Source: Pseudomonas arcuscaelestis
GTDB taxonomy: Bacteria; Pseudomonadota; Gammaproteobacteria; Pseudomonadales; Pseudomonadaceae
NCBI RefSeq assembly: GCF_016881005.1
Contig: NZ_JACOPV010000004.1
Coordinates: 310,001-374,000 of the forward strand
Direction of reading: 5' to 3'
Length of the DNA: 64,000 nt
Part shown: positions 52,676 to 60,516 of the stretch, piece by piece
Position numbering within the stretch: position 1 is the stretch's first letter
How the letters are laid out: every line of letters begins with the position of its first letter
Notes under the pieces: generated by a model
What the model saw: the letters and a program-made list of their open reading frames with translations, nothing else
What the model was told of the DNA's origin: nothing
The model's database searches: none
Made by a program: the position numbers and the translations under genes

Positions 52676-52913
52676 TGCTTGCCTCACTCTCTCTGCTCAG
52701 CTATTGCTCTTCTATTTAAGCCTTTCGCGCTTCTCTAAATACGGCACCAGAACTTGCCCTTTGGGCGGCTGGGTGCGGCCTGCCAGACGGGCTGGCGGGC
52801 GGTTGCGTATTTTCGCAGGCGCCTTGGCAGACATCGGTTTGAACGTTTTGTAGTCCACGCAGCGGCATACTACATGATGCGCCGCAGTTGTGAAAATCAG
52901 ACTAAATACGTCG

Positions 52914-52937
52914 TTCTGCGACTAATAAGTCGCAGAA
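52914..52937. promoter_or_regulatory. Perfect palindrome between glcB and the gcvR-like gene
   Basis: TTCTGCGACT and AGTCGCAGAA are perfect complements around AATA. Without a T-run it is more likely an operator for a dimeric regulator or a structured leader element than a terminator. It lies 239 bases upstream of glcB and 177 upstream of the gcvR-like start. Confidence 0.5.
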
Positions 52938-52956
52938 ATTCACGCCGGGAGACAGC

Positions 52957-52974
52957 ATGTTCTCAAAAAAGTGA
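52957..52974 (+). other. Five-codon open frame with a strong ribosome site
   Basis: ATG TTC TCA AAA AAG TGA, preceded by GGGAGACAGC at ideal spacing, 20 bases after the palindrome. It could be a leader peptide for the gcvR-like transcript. The ribosome site and first codons (GCCGGGAGA...ATGTTC) resemble the glyA start at 5979. Translation is unproven. Confidence 0.25.
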
Positions 52975-53113
52975 CGGATTGTTCCAGATAAATCTTGAAA
53001 CAGTACACGATTGCTTTGAAAAAGCTGCTGCGGCAGGTTGCCGCGGCTTGCCTATACTTTCTGCGCGCCCCGAGTTTTTGGGCGTTTCAAGGCAATCAGC
53101 AGAGGAATGGCGC

Positions 53114-53632
53114 GTGGATCATCTCGTTTTGACAGTAATCGCCCCAGACAAGGCAGGCCAGGTAGAACGCATCGCCGAATGCATTGCCGAGCACAACGGC
53201 AACTGGCTGGAAAGCCGCATGTCGCGCATGGCCGGTCAGTTCGCCGGCATCCTGCGCGTGGCGGTGCCGGCTGAATCCTACGACGAGTTAGTCGGCGCTC
53301 TGAAGGCATTGAGCAAGTACGACATTCGCGTGTTGATTGCCGAGAGTGGTATTGAACCCTCATGCACCTGGAAACCGATCGCGATGGAACTGGTCGGCAA
53401 TGACCGCCCGGGCATTGTCAGGGACATAACGCGTCTGCTTGCCGAGCAGGGGGTCAATCTGGAGCGCTTCACCACGGATGTACGACCAGCGCCCATGAGC
53501 AGCGAGCCGCTGTTTCACGCCGACGCTTTGTTGGCGATGCCACTGACCCTTTCCCTGGAGTCGTTGCAAACCAAGCTCGAAGCGCTGGCCGACGACCTGA
53601 TGGTTGAACTCAAGCTGCGCCCGGAAGAATAG
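53114..53632 (+). CDS. GcvR-like double-ACT regulatory protein
   Basis: A 172-residue cytosolic protein with two ACT domains: about 3-80 (LVLTVIAPDKAGQVERIAE) and about 88-168 (IAMELVGNDRPGIVRDITRL). This layout matches GcvR, the negative partner of GcvA in control of glycine cleavage in E. coli; the effector is glycine there. I use the GTG at 53114, which follows AGAGGAA and gives an N-terminus starting at the first ACT strand; the longer frame from 52754 has no family match upstream. It is divergent from glcB. Whether it controls gcv genes in this organism is inference. Confidence 0.85.
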   Translation: MDHLVLTVIAPDKAGQVERIAECIAEHNGNWLESRMSRMAGQFAGILRVAVPAESYDELVGALKALSKYDIRVLIAESGIEPSCTWKPIAMELVGNDRPGIVRDITRLLAEQGVNLERFTTDVRPAPMSSEPLFHADALLAMPLTLSLESLQTKLEALADDLMVELKLRPEE

Positions 53633-53658
53633 TTATCCCGATTTGCCGGGGACCGGCC

Positions 53659-53667
53659 TGTGGATAA
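53659..53667 (-). promoter_or_regulatory. Perfect DnaA box
   Basis: TGTGGATAA, the reverse complement of the high-affinity E. coli DnaA box TTATCCACA. It is in the 211-base gap between the convergent gcvR-like gene and rarD. Confidence 0.5.
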
Positions 53668-53745
53668 GCTGGGGGAAGCTGGCGCTAGCCCAGGTGGGTC
53701 GTGGCTTTGCGAAGGTTGAGCAAAAAACCACCAATAATCAGCAGC

Positions 53746-53755
53746 TTGTGCACAA
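53746..53755. promoter_or_regulatory. TTGTGCACAA palindrome near the DnaA boxes
   Basis: A perfect 10-base palindrome whose arms differ from the DnaA-box consensus TTWTNCACA at one position. It lies between the two perfect boxes. Confidence 0.35.
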
Positions 53756-53771
53756 AGTACGGGGATGAGGG

Positions 53772-53780
53772 TGTGGATAA
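53772..53780 (-). promoter_or_regulatory. Second perfect DnaA box
   Basis: TGTGGATAA again, in the same orientation as the box at 53659 and 113 bases away. Two perfect boxes within one intergenic gap are more than expected by chance. Confidence 0.5.
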
Positions 53781-53843
53781 CCTTGGGAGAGGTTGCTGCA
53801 GGCCACGACGGGCGTGGCTTGCACGGGTTTGTACGTTTTTTGA

Positions 53844-54731
53844 TCAGCGACGTCGGCGCAGGCTCAACCACGCATCGACGCTGTAGAGGGCAAGGCCTGC
53901 CCAGATGAACATGAAGGCAACCAGTGTGCTGTTCGACAAATGCTCACCAAAAAGCAGTACCGCCTGCAGCAAAACAAGGGTAGGCGCCAGGTACTGCAGG
54001 AAGCCCAGAGTGGTATAGGGCAGATGGCGGGCTGCCGCGTTGAAACATACCAGCGGGATCAGCGTGACAGGGCCTGCGGCAACCAGCCAGAGCGCTTCGC
54101 TGCTGGTGTAGAAGTCTGGATTGGCACTTGCCGCCAGGGGGTTCAGAAGCAGCCAACCGACTGCCAGGGGTACCAGCATCCAGGTTTCCACCACTAGTCC
54201 GGGCAGGGCTGCAACCGGCGCTTGTTTGCGGATCAGTCCATAGAAGCCAAAGCTCAACGCCAGCACCAATGAAACCCAGGGCAGGCTACCAACCTGCCAG
54301 ACCTGCTGAGCCACCCCCAGTGCTGCCAGGCCGACGGCAACCCATTGCAGACGGCGCAAGCGTTCACCCAAGAGCAGCATGCCCAGAAGCACGTTGATCA
54401 GTGGGTTGATGTAGTAGCCCAAACTGGCTTCGAGCATGCGACCGTTGTTCACCGACCAGACGTAGGTCAGCCAGTTGCCAGCAATCAACGAGCCGCTAAG
54501 GGCTAGAATTGCCAGGCGCTTGGGGTTCTCGCGTAATTCGCGCCACCAGCCCGGGTGTTTCCACACCAAGAGAAGCAGGGAGCCGAACAGGGCTGACCAG
54601 AGCACGCGATGGACAATGATTTCCACCGCCGGAACGCTTTGTAGTGCTTTGAAATATAGGGGAAACAAACCCCAAATGATGTAGGCACTCAGGCCCAGGA
54701 TATAACCGCGGCGGGGGTTGGCAGCGTGCAT
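53844..54731 (-). CDS. rarD: RarD-type EamA transporter
   Basis: A 295-residue inner-membrane protein with ten predicted membrane helices arranged as two EamA repeats. The N-terminal GYILGLSAYIIWGLFPLYFK and the following VEIIVHRVLWSALFG match RarD, linked to chloramphenicol tolerance in Pseudomonas. The transported substrate is unknown. Start ATG preceded by AAGGAAT. The SrkA-type kinase gene lies immediately upstream on the same strand (63 bases). Confidence 0.92.
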   Translation of the reverse strand: MHAANPRRGYILGLSAYIIWGLFPLYFKALQSVPAVEIIVHRVLWSALFGSLLLLVWKHPGWWRELRENPKRLAILALSGSLIAGNWLTYVWSVNNGRMLEASLGYYINPLINVLLGMLLLGERLRRLQWVAVGLAALGVAQQVWQVGSLPWVSLVLALSFGFYGLIRKQAPVAALPGLVVETWMLVPLAVGWLLLNPLAASANPDFYTSSEALWLVAAGPVTLIPLVCFNAAARHLPYTTLGFLQYLAPTLVLLQAVLLFGEHLSNSTLVAFMFIWAGLALYSVDAWLSLRRRR

Positions 54732-54794
54732 GCAGATTCCTTGCTTAGGCAGCTAACTAAAAGCACCGCTATTGTAGACAGACTCGGGCGCGCT

Positions 54795-55769
54795 TCAGAA
54801 CAATTTCAGTGGTTCTTCGTCAAGAGCGGCCATTTGCTCGCGCAAGGCGAGTATCTGATCACCCCAATAACGCTCCTGTCCAAACCAGGGGAAACTGCGC
54901 GGAAACGCCGGGTCGTCCCAGCGCCGGGCAAGCCAGGCGCTGTAATGCAGCAGGCGCAGGGCGCGCAGTGGCTCGATCAATGCCAGTTCGCGTGGGTCGA
55001 ATTCATGGAATTCGTTGTAGCCATCCATCAACTCGGCCAGTTGCCCGAGGCGCTCGTGGCGATCACCGGCGAGCATCATCCACAGGTCCTGGACAGCTGG
55101 CCCCATGCGGCAATCGTCAAGGTCGACGATGTGGAAAACTTCATCGCGGCACATCATGTTGCCGGGGTGGCAGTCACCATGCAGGCGAATGGTTTTGTGT
55201 GGAGTGTTGGCGTAAACGTTTTCTACCCGCTTGAGCAAGTCCCGGGCTACTGATTCAAAGGCCGGTAGCAGGCTCTTGGGTACAAAGTTGCCCTCGAGCA
55301 GCGTGGCCAGTGAGGCGTGTCCGAAGTTATCCACCGCCAGTGCTTCGCGGTGTTCGAATGGTCGAGTGGCGCCGACTGCGTGCAAGCGACCGAGCAATTG
55401 GCCGAGGCGATAGAGCTGGTCCAGGTTGCCAGGCTCCGGCGCGCGGCCACCGCGGCGAGGAAACAAGGTGAAGCGGAAGCCGCTGTGTTCGAACAGGGTC
55501 TCACCGTTGTGGATAAGTGGCGCCACCACGGGTACTTCACAATCGGCCAGTTCAGCAGTGAAGCTGTGTTCTTCGAGAATTGCAGCGTTGCTCCAGCGAT
55601 CCGGGCGATAGAACTTGGCGATCAGCGGCTCGGCATCTTCGATACCCACTTGATAGACACGGTTCTCGTAGCTGTTGAGCGCCAGAACGCGAGCATCGCT
55701 GAGAAAGCCGATGCTCTCTACGGCGTCGAGAACCAGGTCGGGCGTGAGCGTTTCGAAGGGATGGGACAT
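54795..55769 (-). CDS. srkA: SrkA/YihE-type stress response kinase
   Basis: A 324-residue cytosolic kinase-fold protein of the SrkA family, which protects E. coli from stress-induced death and phosphorylates serine/threonine residues. The N-lobe has NSYENRVYQVGIEDAEPLIAK, in which the last Lys is the likely ATP ligand. The catalytic loop is RLHGDCHPGNMM and the metal-binding loop IVDLDDCRMGPAVQDLW. Length matches (about 325-330). ATG at 55769 preceded by AGGAAC; the 15 upstream codons are not supported. Confidence 0.92.
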   Translation of the reverse strand: MSHPFETLTPDLVLDAVESIGFLSDARVLALNSYENRVYQVGIEDAEPLIAKFYRPDRWSNAAILEEHSFTAELADCEVPVVAPLIHNGETLFEHSGFRFTLFPRRGGRAPEPGNLDQLYRLGQLLGRLHAVGATRPFEHREALAVDNFGHASLATLLEGNFVPKSLLPAFESVARDLLKRVENVYANTPHKTIRLHGDCHPGNMMCRDEVFHIVDLDDCRMGPAVQDLWMMLAGDRHERLGQLAELMDGYNEFHEFDPRELALIEPLRALRLLHYSAWLARRWDDPAFPRSFPWFGQERYWGDQILALREQMAALDEEPLKLF

Positions 55770-55832
55770 GTCAGTTCCTGCTGTGCGGTTCCCTGCATGG
55801 TATCGCACATTCACCCCGCCGCTTAGCCCGGC

Positions 55833-57734
55833 TCAGGTCCCGACGATTCCACCATCCTCTCGGCGGATAGCCATGACCGATGAGCGCGGCTTGCCATTGG
55901 GCAGGTGCTCGGGGAAGGTCGACCCGCCGGTTTCACCTGGATGCTGGATACCCACGAACAGGGTGCGCTGGTCTGCGGCGAAAGCGATGCCGGTTACCTC
56001 ACACGCCACCGGGCCAACCATGAAGCGACGGATTTCACCGCTGACCGGGTCGGCGCACAGCATCTGGTTGTTGCCCATGCCGGCAAAATCACCGCTGTTG
56101 CTGTAGTCGCCATCGGTAAGGATCCACAAGCGACCATCGGCATCGAACCCCAGCCCATCGGGGCTGTTGAACATGTTTTGCGGGGTGATGTTGCTGGAGC
56201 CACCCTTGGCATCGTGCGGATGTACCGACGGGTTGCCAGCCACTACGAACAGATCCCAGTCGAAACTCATGGCGCCATGATCGTCAGCGCTTTCCTTCCA
56301 GCGCAGGATTTGCCCATAGAGGTTTTTTTCGCGCGGGTTGGGGCCCCCTGCAGGCTGGCCTTCCTCTCCACGTTTGACGTTGTTGGTCAGGGTGCAATAC
56401 ACCTGGCCGTCCTTGGGGCTGACAACGATCCACTCCGGGCGGTCCATGCGCGTTGCCTTGAGCTGGCTGGCGGCCAGGCGAGCATGGATCAGCACCTGTG
56501 CCTGGCTGGCGAAGCCGTTGGCAGCGATCAGGCCATTCTTGCCGTGGGTCATTTCCAGCCACTGGCCTTTGCCGCGCGGGTGGTCGGCGTGCTGATCGCC
56601 GTCGTCGAAGCGAGCAACATAGAGCGTGCCGTGATCAAGCAGGCTGCGGTTGGCGCTGGGTGTCTTATGGTCGATGCGGTCGCGGCTGATGAACTTGTAA
56701 ATGAACTCGCCGCGCTCATCGTCGCCCATGTAGACCACAGCCCGGCCATCACGGGTTTCACTCAGCGCCGCATTCTCGTGTTTGAAGCGACCCAGCGCCG
56801 TGCGCTTGATGGGGGTTGAATCAGGATCGAACGGGTCGATTTCCACCACCCAGCCGTGGCGGTTTAGTTCGTTGGGGTTCTTCGCCAGATCGAAGCGGGG
56901 GTCGTGGGGATGCCAGCCGATCTCTTTGCCGCTGACCGAAGCACCGTAGCGCTTTTGCCCGGCATCGAATTGCTGTGCCTGATCGCTGCTGCCGAAGCAG
57001 TCGGTGAAGTTTTCTTCGCAGGTCAGATAGGTACCCCAGGGCGTCTTGCCGTTGGCGCAATTCTGGAACGTGCCGAGGGCCTTGCGGCCGCTGTTGTCGG
57101 CAGCGGTCTTGAGCCACGCATCGCCAGCGGCAGGGCCGCTGATTCGGATCGGTGAGTTGCCGTGGATGCGCCGGTTATAGCGCGAGTCCTGGACAAACTG
57201 CCATTGACCGTTGCTGCGCTGGATTTCGATTACCGATACACCTTCGGCCGCCTGAGCCTTGTGCACCTCTTCAGCCGAAGTCGGCTGACCGCCGTGTGGG
57301 TACAGGTAGCGGTAGTTGGTGTATTCGTTGTTGATGGCCATCAACGCGCGATTTTCATCACCCGGGAAGGGAAATAGGCTCATACCGTCATTGTTGTCAC
57401 CAAACTGCACTTCCTGAGCCTTGGCTGTGCCTTGTCCGGATACATCGAACGCGGGGGCATTGGCGTGCAGCGGTTGCCCCCAACTGATCAGCACTGAGGC
57501 CTTGTAGCCGGCGGGCAGGCTGATGCTGTCGGCGGTTGCGGCGGGAATGCTGGCAAAGCCGAGCAGACTGCTATTGGCCGTACTGACACTGGCGGCCATC
57601 ACGCTGCGGCTAAGCAGGTTGCCGCCCAGGAACAAGGCGGCGCCGCACAGGGCACCGGCGCCGATGAAGCGGCGCCGACTCAAGCTCGCCAGTTGTTCAA
57701 GATCGGTTGGTTGGTGTTCTTCTAATAGGTTCAT
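55833..57734 (-). CDS. phoX: PhoX-family alkaline phosphatase (DUF839), Tat-exported
   Basis: A 633-residue predicted periplasmic phosphatase of the calcium/iron-dependent PhoX family. A Tat signal lies at about 19-45 (SRRRFIGAGALCGAALFLGG), and the DUF839 core follows, with segments such as WGTYLTCEENFTDCFG, GWHPHDPRFD, YMGDDERGEFIYKF and a C-terminal DADGRLWILTDGD. Length is slightly below the 650-700 of many PhoX proteins. Start ATG preceded by AGGAAG. A degenerate Pho-box-like element lies about 30-50 bases upstream, so phosphate control is plausible but not certain. Confidence 0.92.
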   Translation of the reverse strand: MNLLEEHQPTDLEQLASLSRRRFIGAGALCGAALFLGGNLLSRSVMAASVSTANSSLLGFASIPAATADSISLPAGYKASVLISWGQPLHANAPAFDVSGQGTAKAQEVQFGDNNDGMSLFPFPGDENRALMAINNEYTNYRYLYPHGGQPTSAEEVHKAQAAEGVSVIEIQRSNGQWQFVQDSRYNRRIHGNSPIRISGPAAGDAWLKTAADNSGRKALGTFQNCANGKTPWGTYLTCEENFTDCFGSSDQAQQFDAGQKRYGASVSGKEIGWHPHDPRFDLAKNPNELNRHGWVVEIDPFDPDSTPIKRTALGRFKHENAALSETRDGRAVVYMGDDERGEFIYKFISRDRIDHKTPSANRSLLDHGTLYVARFDDGDQHADHPRGKGQWLEMTHGKNGLIAANGFASQAQVLIHARLAASQLKATRMDRPEWIVVSPKDGQVYCTLTNNVKRGEEGQPAGGPNPREKNLYGQILRWKESADDHGAMSFDWDLFVVAGNPSVHPHDAKGGSSNITPQNMFNSPDGLGFDADGRLWILTDGDYSNSGDFAGMGNNQMLCADPVSGEIRRFMVGPVACEVTGIAFAADQRTLFVGIQHPGETGGSTFPEHLPNGKPRSSVMAIRREDGGIVGT

Positions 57735-57765
57735 GACAGGCTTCCTGCGGGTTTGGCAGTCACCT

Positions 57766-57784
57766 TAGTCAGCACTTATGACGG
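57766..57784 (-). promoter_or_regulatory. Degenerate Pho-box-like sequence upstream of phoX
   Basis: On the minus strand CCGTCAT-AAGTG-CTGACTA resembles the direct repeat CTGTCAT-N4-CTGTCAT bound by PhoB. The first half matches in six of seven positions; the second half is poor. It lies 32-50 bases upstream of the phoX start. Confidence 0.3.
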
Positions 57785-57798
57785 TTTTGTGTCGCTTT

Positions 57799-58563
57799 TT
57801 ATGCAGGCGTTCCGATAAGTACGTAGGACGGTTGAAACTGAACGCGTAACTCGCTCCCGGGAACCACGGCATGACGGTCGAGCCAGGCAGGTTCGGCGAA
57901 GGCACACAGCGTTTGTCCGTTGGTCAGTGCCAGACGAACTTCAGTGGGCGACGAAACTTCTGCAAGCAAGGATTCGACCCTGGCCTGCAAACAGTTGTAA
58001 CCCTCTTCTAGGGTTTCCTGAGGCGCCAGCAGGGTCAACCAGCCAGCCTTGATCAAGGCAATTACAGTTGCTCCGGGCGCAAGCTCAAGGCGCTGGGTGC
58101 TGTCACGGGTAATCAGCGCTTCAATGTTCAGGTCGCCGGCCAGGGCCAGGCAGATTCGGTCGTATTGTCCTTCTGCCTGAATGGCTTGAACACGACCCTG
58201 CAACTGGTTGCGCGCACTGGTGCGCAGCATCAGGCGGCCCAGCAGGTCGAGATCACTGGCGTCTTCGGCCGCTTCTAGAATTTGCGCCTGCAATGCCTGC
58301 AGGCGCTGGTAGAGGCGCAATACTCGCAGGCCTTCCTTGGACAGCTTCGCGCCACCACCGCCGCGCCCGCCAACACTGCGTTCCACCAACGGACTTGCGG
58401 CGAGATTGTTGAGCTCGTCAATGGCGTCCCAGGCGGCCTTGTAACTCATGCCGGCACTCTTTGCCGCACGGGTTATCGAGCCTTGCTCGGCAATGTGCTG
58501 GAGCAGGGCAATGCGCTGGGGGCGACGCACAATGTGTTGAGTGAGCAGGGCAGGCAAGGGCAT
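57799..58563 (-). CDS. modE: ModE-type molybdate-responsive regulator
   Basis: A 254-residue regulator with an N-terminal winged helix (about 12-85) in which AAKSAGMSYKAAWDAIDELN is the recognition region characteristic of ModE, followed by a glycine-rich RSVGGRGGGGAKLS wing. Two TOBE/MOP molybdate-binding domains follow (about 120-185 and 190-254). ModE represses molybdate uptake genes when molybdate is bound. The ATG at 58563 is used because it starts directly before the helix-turn-helix, although its ribosome site is weak; a longer frame overlaps comF. No mod transporter genes are adjacent. Confidence 0.9.
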   Translation of the reverse strand: MPLPALLTQHIVRRPQRIALLQHIAEQGSITRAAKSAGMSYKAAWDAIDELNNLAASPLVERSVGGRGGGGAKLSKEGLRVLRLYQRLQALQAQILEAAEDASDLDLLGRLMLRTSARNQLQGRVQAIQAEGQYDRICLALAGDLNIEALITRDSTQRLELAPGATVIALIKAGWLTLLAPQETLEEGYNCLQARVESLLAEVSSPTEVRLALTNGQTLCAFAEPAWLDRHAVVPGSELRVQFQPSYVLIGTPA

Positions 58564-58624
58564 GGGACTAGACGGATATCGAGGATGGTATCTGGCATGA
58601 AAGTGCCCGTACCCTGGCGGCAAG

Positions 58625-59362
58625 TCAAGCACTGCCAGGCTTGGCGGTGCGCGCCAGGCAGTAGACATCGACCCGGCGGACTCCAGCCTTGCGCAGCAGA
58701 CTGGCGATCGCTTGCGCAGTGGCGCCGGTAGTTAGCACATCGTCTATGAGCGCCACATGTCGACCTTCGAGTGCCTGGGTATCCTCAATGGCAAAGGCCT
58801 GGTGCAGGTTGCGCTTACGCTCGCGGGCCTTCAGTCCTTGCTGTGCTGGCGTATCGACCAGACGCTTGAGGCTTAGCTCTGTGCAGGGAATTCCAGTGTG
58901 CGTGGCCAACCAGCGAGCCAGCATTGCGGCCTGGTTATAGCCACGCTGACGCAACTTGCGACGGCTCAAGGGAACAGGCAAAAGCAGCGTCGGACGCGGT
59001 AGACCTTCGCCAAAGCGATGTGTTAACCAGCGACCGAGCAACTGAGCCAGCAGGCGTCCTGTTGGCCACTGGCTGTTGTACTTGAACCGACTGATCAGAG
59101 CATCCAGCGGAAAACCGTAATGCCAAGGTGTTTCAACCCGGTAGAACGCGGGTGCGCGACGCGTGCACTGTGCGCAGGTCAAGCCATGCATGGGCAACGG
59201 CAGTGCGCAAACCTGGCAGCCATCGCCCAGCCAGGGCAGTTCGATCTCGCAGGCCACGCAGAGCGGGTAAGGCTGCTCGGTGGTTTCGTTGCAGAGCAAA
59301 CACTGCTGATTAATATTTGTACACTTGTAAACCATGCGTTTCAGTTGCAGTTGACAGCGCAT
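58625..59362 (-). CDS. comF: ComF-family phosphoribosyltransferase-like protein
   Basis: A 245-residue protein with an N-terminal zinc-ribbon (CLLCNETTEQPYPLCVAC at about 21-38 and CQVCALPLPMHGLTCAQC at about 49-66) and a C-terminal phosphoribosyltransferase fold containing the PRPP loop VALIDDVLTTGATA. ComF/GntX proteins are linked to DNA uptake or gluconate use; the substrate is unknown. I choose the ATG at 59362 because AAGGA lies seven bases before it. A BirA-operator-like sequence overlaps its first codons, so comF and bioB share a control region. Confidence 0.9.
   Translation of the reverse strand: MRCQLQLKRMVYKCTNINQQCLLCNETTEQPYPLCVACEIELPWLGDGCQVCALPLPMHGLTCAQCTRRAPAFYRVETPWHYGFPLDALISRFKYNSQWPTGRLLAQLLGRWLTHRFGEGLPRPTLLLPVPLSRRKLRQRGYNQAAMLARWLATHTGIPCTELSLKRLVDTPAQQGLKARERKRNLHQAFAIEDTQALEGRHVALIDDVLTTGATAQAIASLLRKAGVRRVDVYCLARTAKPGSA
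59325..59357. promoter_or_regulatory. Candidate BirA operator controlling bioB
   Basis: TTGTAAACC (59325-59333), 15 bases, then AGTTGACAG (59349-59357). The left half is identical to the E. coli bio operator half-site, and the right half matches GGTTTACAA in six of nine positions. The spacing fits the 14-16 bases known for BirA. It overlaps a perfect TTGACA and lies inside the start of the divergent comF. Confidence 0.65.
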
Positions 59363-59379
59363 CTGGCTTCCTTAACTAT
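59351..59379 (+). promoter_or_regulatory. Candidate bioB promoter
   Basis: TTGACA (59351-59356), 17 bases, then AACTAT (59374-59379). The -35 is perfect and the -10 is weak. The spacing and position, 72 bases before the bioB start, suit a sigma-70 promoter repressed by BirA at the overlapping operator. Confidence 0.45.
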
Positions 59380-59450
59380 GCGAACTATCCGTGATGCGCT
59401 GGCGGGCAATCCTTGTCCGGCGCTTGATAAGCCTAAACAAGGAATCGCCG

Positions 59451-60509
59451 ATGAGCGCCAGCACAACTGCAACAACACGTCACGACTGGACCCTGGCCGA
59501 GGTCAAGGCGCTGTTCCAGCAGCCGTTCAATGACCTGATGTTCCAGGCGCAAACCGTGCACCGTGCGCATTTCGACGCCAACCGTGTTCAGGTTTCGACT
59601 TTGTTGTCGATCAAGACCGGCGCCTGCCCGGAGGATTGCAAATATTGTCCACAGTCCGGCCACTACAACACCGGACTGGAAAAGCAGAAGTTGATGGAAG
59701 TGCAGAAGGTCCTCGAAGAGGCTGCCCGCGCCAAAGCCATTGGTTCAACTCGTTTCTGCATGGGCGCCGCCTGGAAACACCCGTCGGCTAAAGACATGCC
59801 TTATGTGCTGCAGATGGTCAAAGGGGTGAAGGCAATGGGCCTGGAAACCTGCATGACCCTGGGCAAGCTCGACCAGGAACAGACCGAGGCGTTGGCGCAG
59901 GCCGGGCTGGACTACTACAACCACAACCTCGATACCTCGCCTGAGTTCTACGGCAGCATCATTACCACCCGCACTTACAGCGAGCGCCTTCAAACGCTGT
60001 CCTACGTGCGTGACGCCGGCATGAAGATCTGCTCGGGCGGGATCCTGGGTATGGGCGAGTCGCTGGATGACCGTGCCGGCTTGCTTATTCAGTTGGCTAA
60101 CCTGCCGGAGCACCCTGAATCGGTACCGATCAACATGCTGGTCAAGGTTGCCGGTACGCCGCTGGAGAACGCCGAAGAAGTCGACCCATTCGACTTTATT
60201 CGCATGCTCGCGGTCGCGCGGATCCTGATGCCGAAGTCGCATGTGCGCTTGTCGGCGGGGCGCGAGGCGATGAACGAGCAGATGCAGGCCTTGGCCTTCT
60301 TTGCCGGTGCCAACTCGATTTTCTACGGTGAGAAACTGCTGACCACTGCCAACCCTCAAGCTGACAAGGATATGCAGCTGTTCGCCCGTCTGGGAATCCA
60401 GCCCGAAGCCCGGGAGGAGCATGCCGACGAAGTTCATCAGGCAGCCATCGAGCAGGCGCTGATCGAGCACAAGAGCAGCGAGCTGTTCTACAACGCCGCC
60501 TCGGCCTGA
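59451..60509 (+). CDS. bioB: Biotin synthase
   Basis: A 352-residue radical SAM enzyme that inserts sulfur into dethiobiotin to form biotin. The radical-SAM cluster cysteines are in [13 protein letters not shown] (CxxxCxxC, about 60-72). Family segments [12 protein letters not shown] and [12 protein letters not shown] follow, the second contributing to the 2Fe-2S/SAM region. I use the ATG at 59451, preceded by AAGGAATCGCCG; the 20 upstream codons show no family similarity. It is the first gene of bioBFHCD and follows the BirA-like operator. bioF begins seven bases after its stop. Confidence 0.97.
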   Translation: MSASTTATTRHDWTLAEVKALFQQPFNDLMFQAQTVHRAHFDANRVQVSTLLSIKTGACPEDCKYCPQSGHYNTGLEKQKLMEVQKVLEEAARAKAIGSTRFCMGAAWKHPSAKDMPYVLQMVKGVKAMGLETCMTLGKLDQEQTEALAQAGLDYYNHNLDTSPEFYGSIITTRTYSERLQTLSYVRDAGMKICSGGILGMGESLDDRAGLLIQLANLPEHPESVPINMLVKVAGTPLENAEEVDPFDFIRMLAVARILMPKSHVRLSAGREAMNEQMQALAFFAGANSIFYGEKLLTTANPQADKDMQLFARLGIQPEAREEHADEVHQAAIEQALIEHKSSELFYNAASA

Positions 60510-60516
60510 GGCGGTC

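Larger units (their letters stand above)
52676..53113. promoter_or_regulatory. Divergent glcB-gcvR-like control region (438 bases)
   Basis: No convincing full-length gene. It contains a perfect 10-base-pair palindrome (52914-52937), then a tiny open frame with a strong ribosome site (52957-52974), a GCGGCA-GGT-TGCCGC hairpin (53030-53044), and a TATACT (53053-53058) that may be the -10 element of the gcvR-like gene. The half next to glcB shows nothing I can name. Confidence 0.6.

Noticed and set aside
52957-52974. Remnant of a second glyA
   Set aside because: Only the ribosome site and the first four codons resemble glyA; nothing downstream does, so it is listed only as a tiny open frame.
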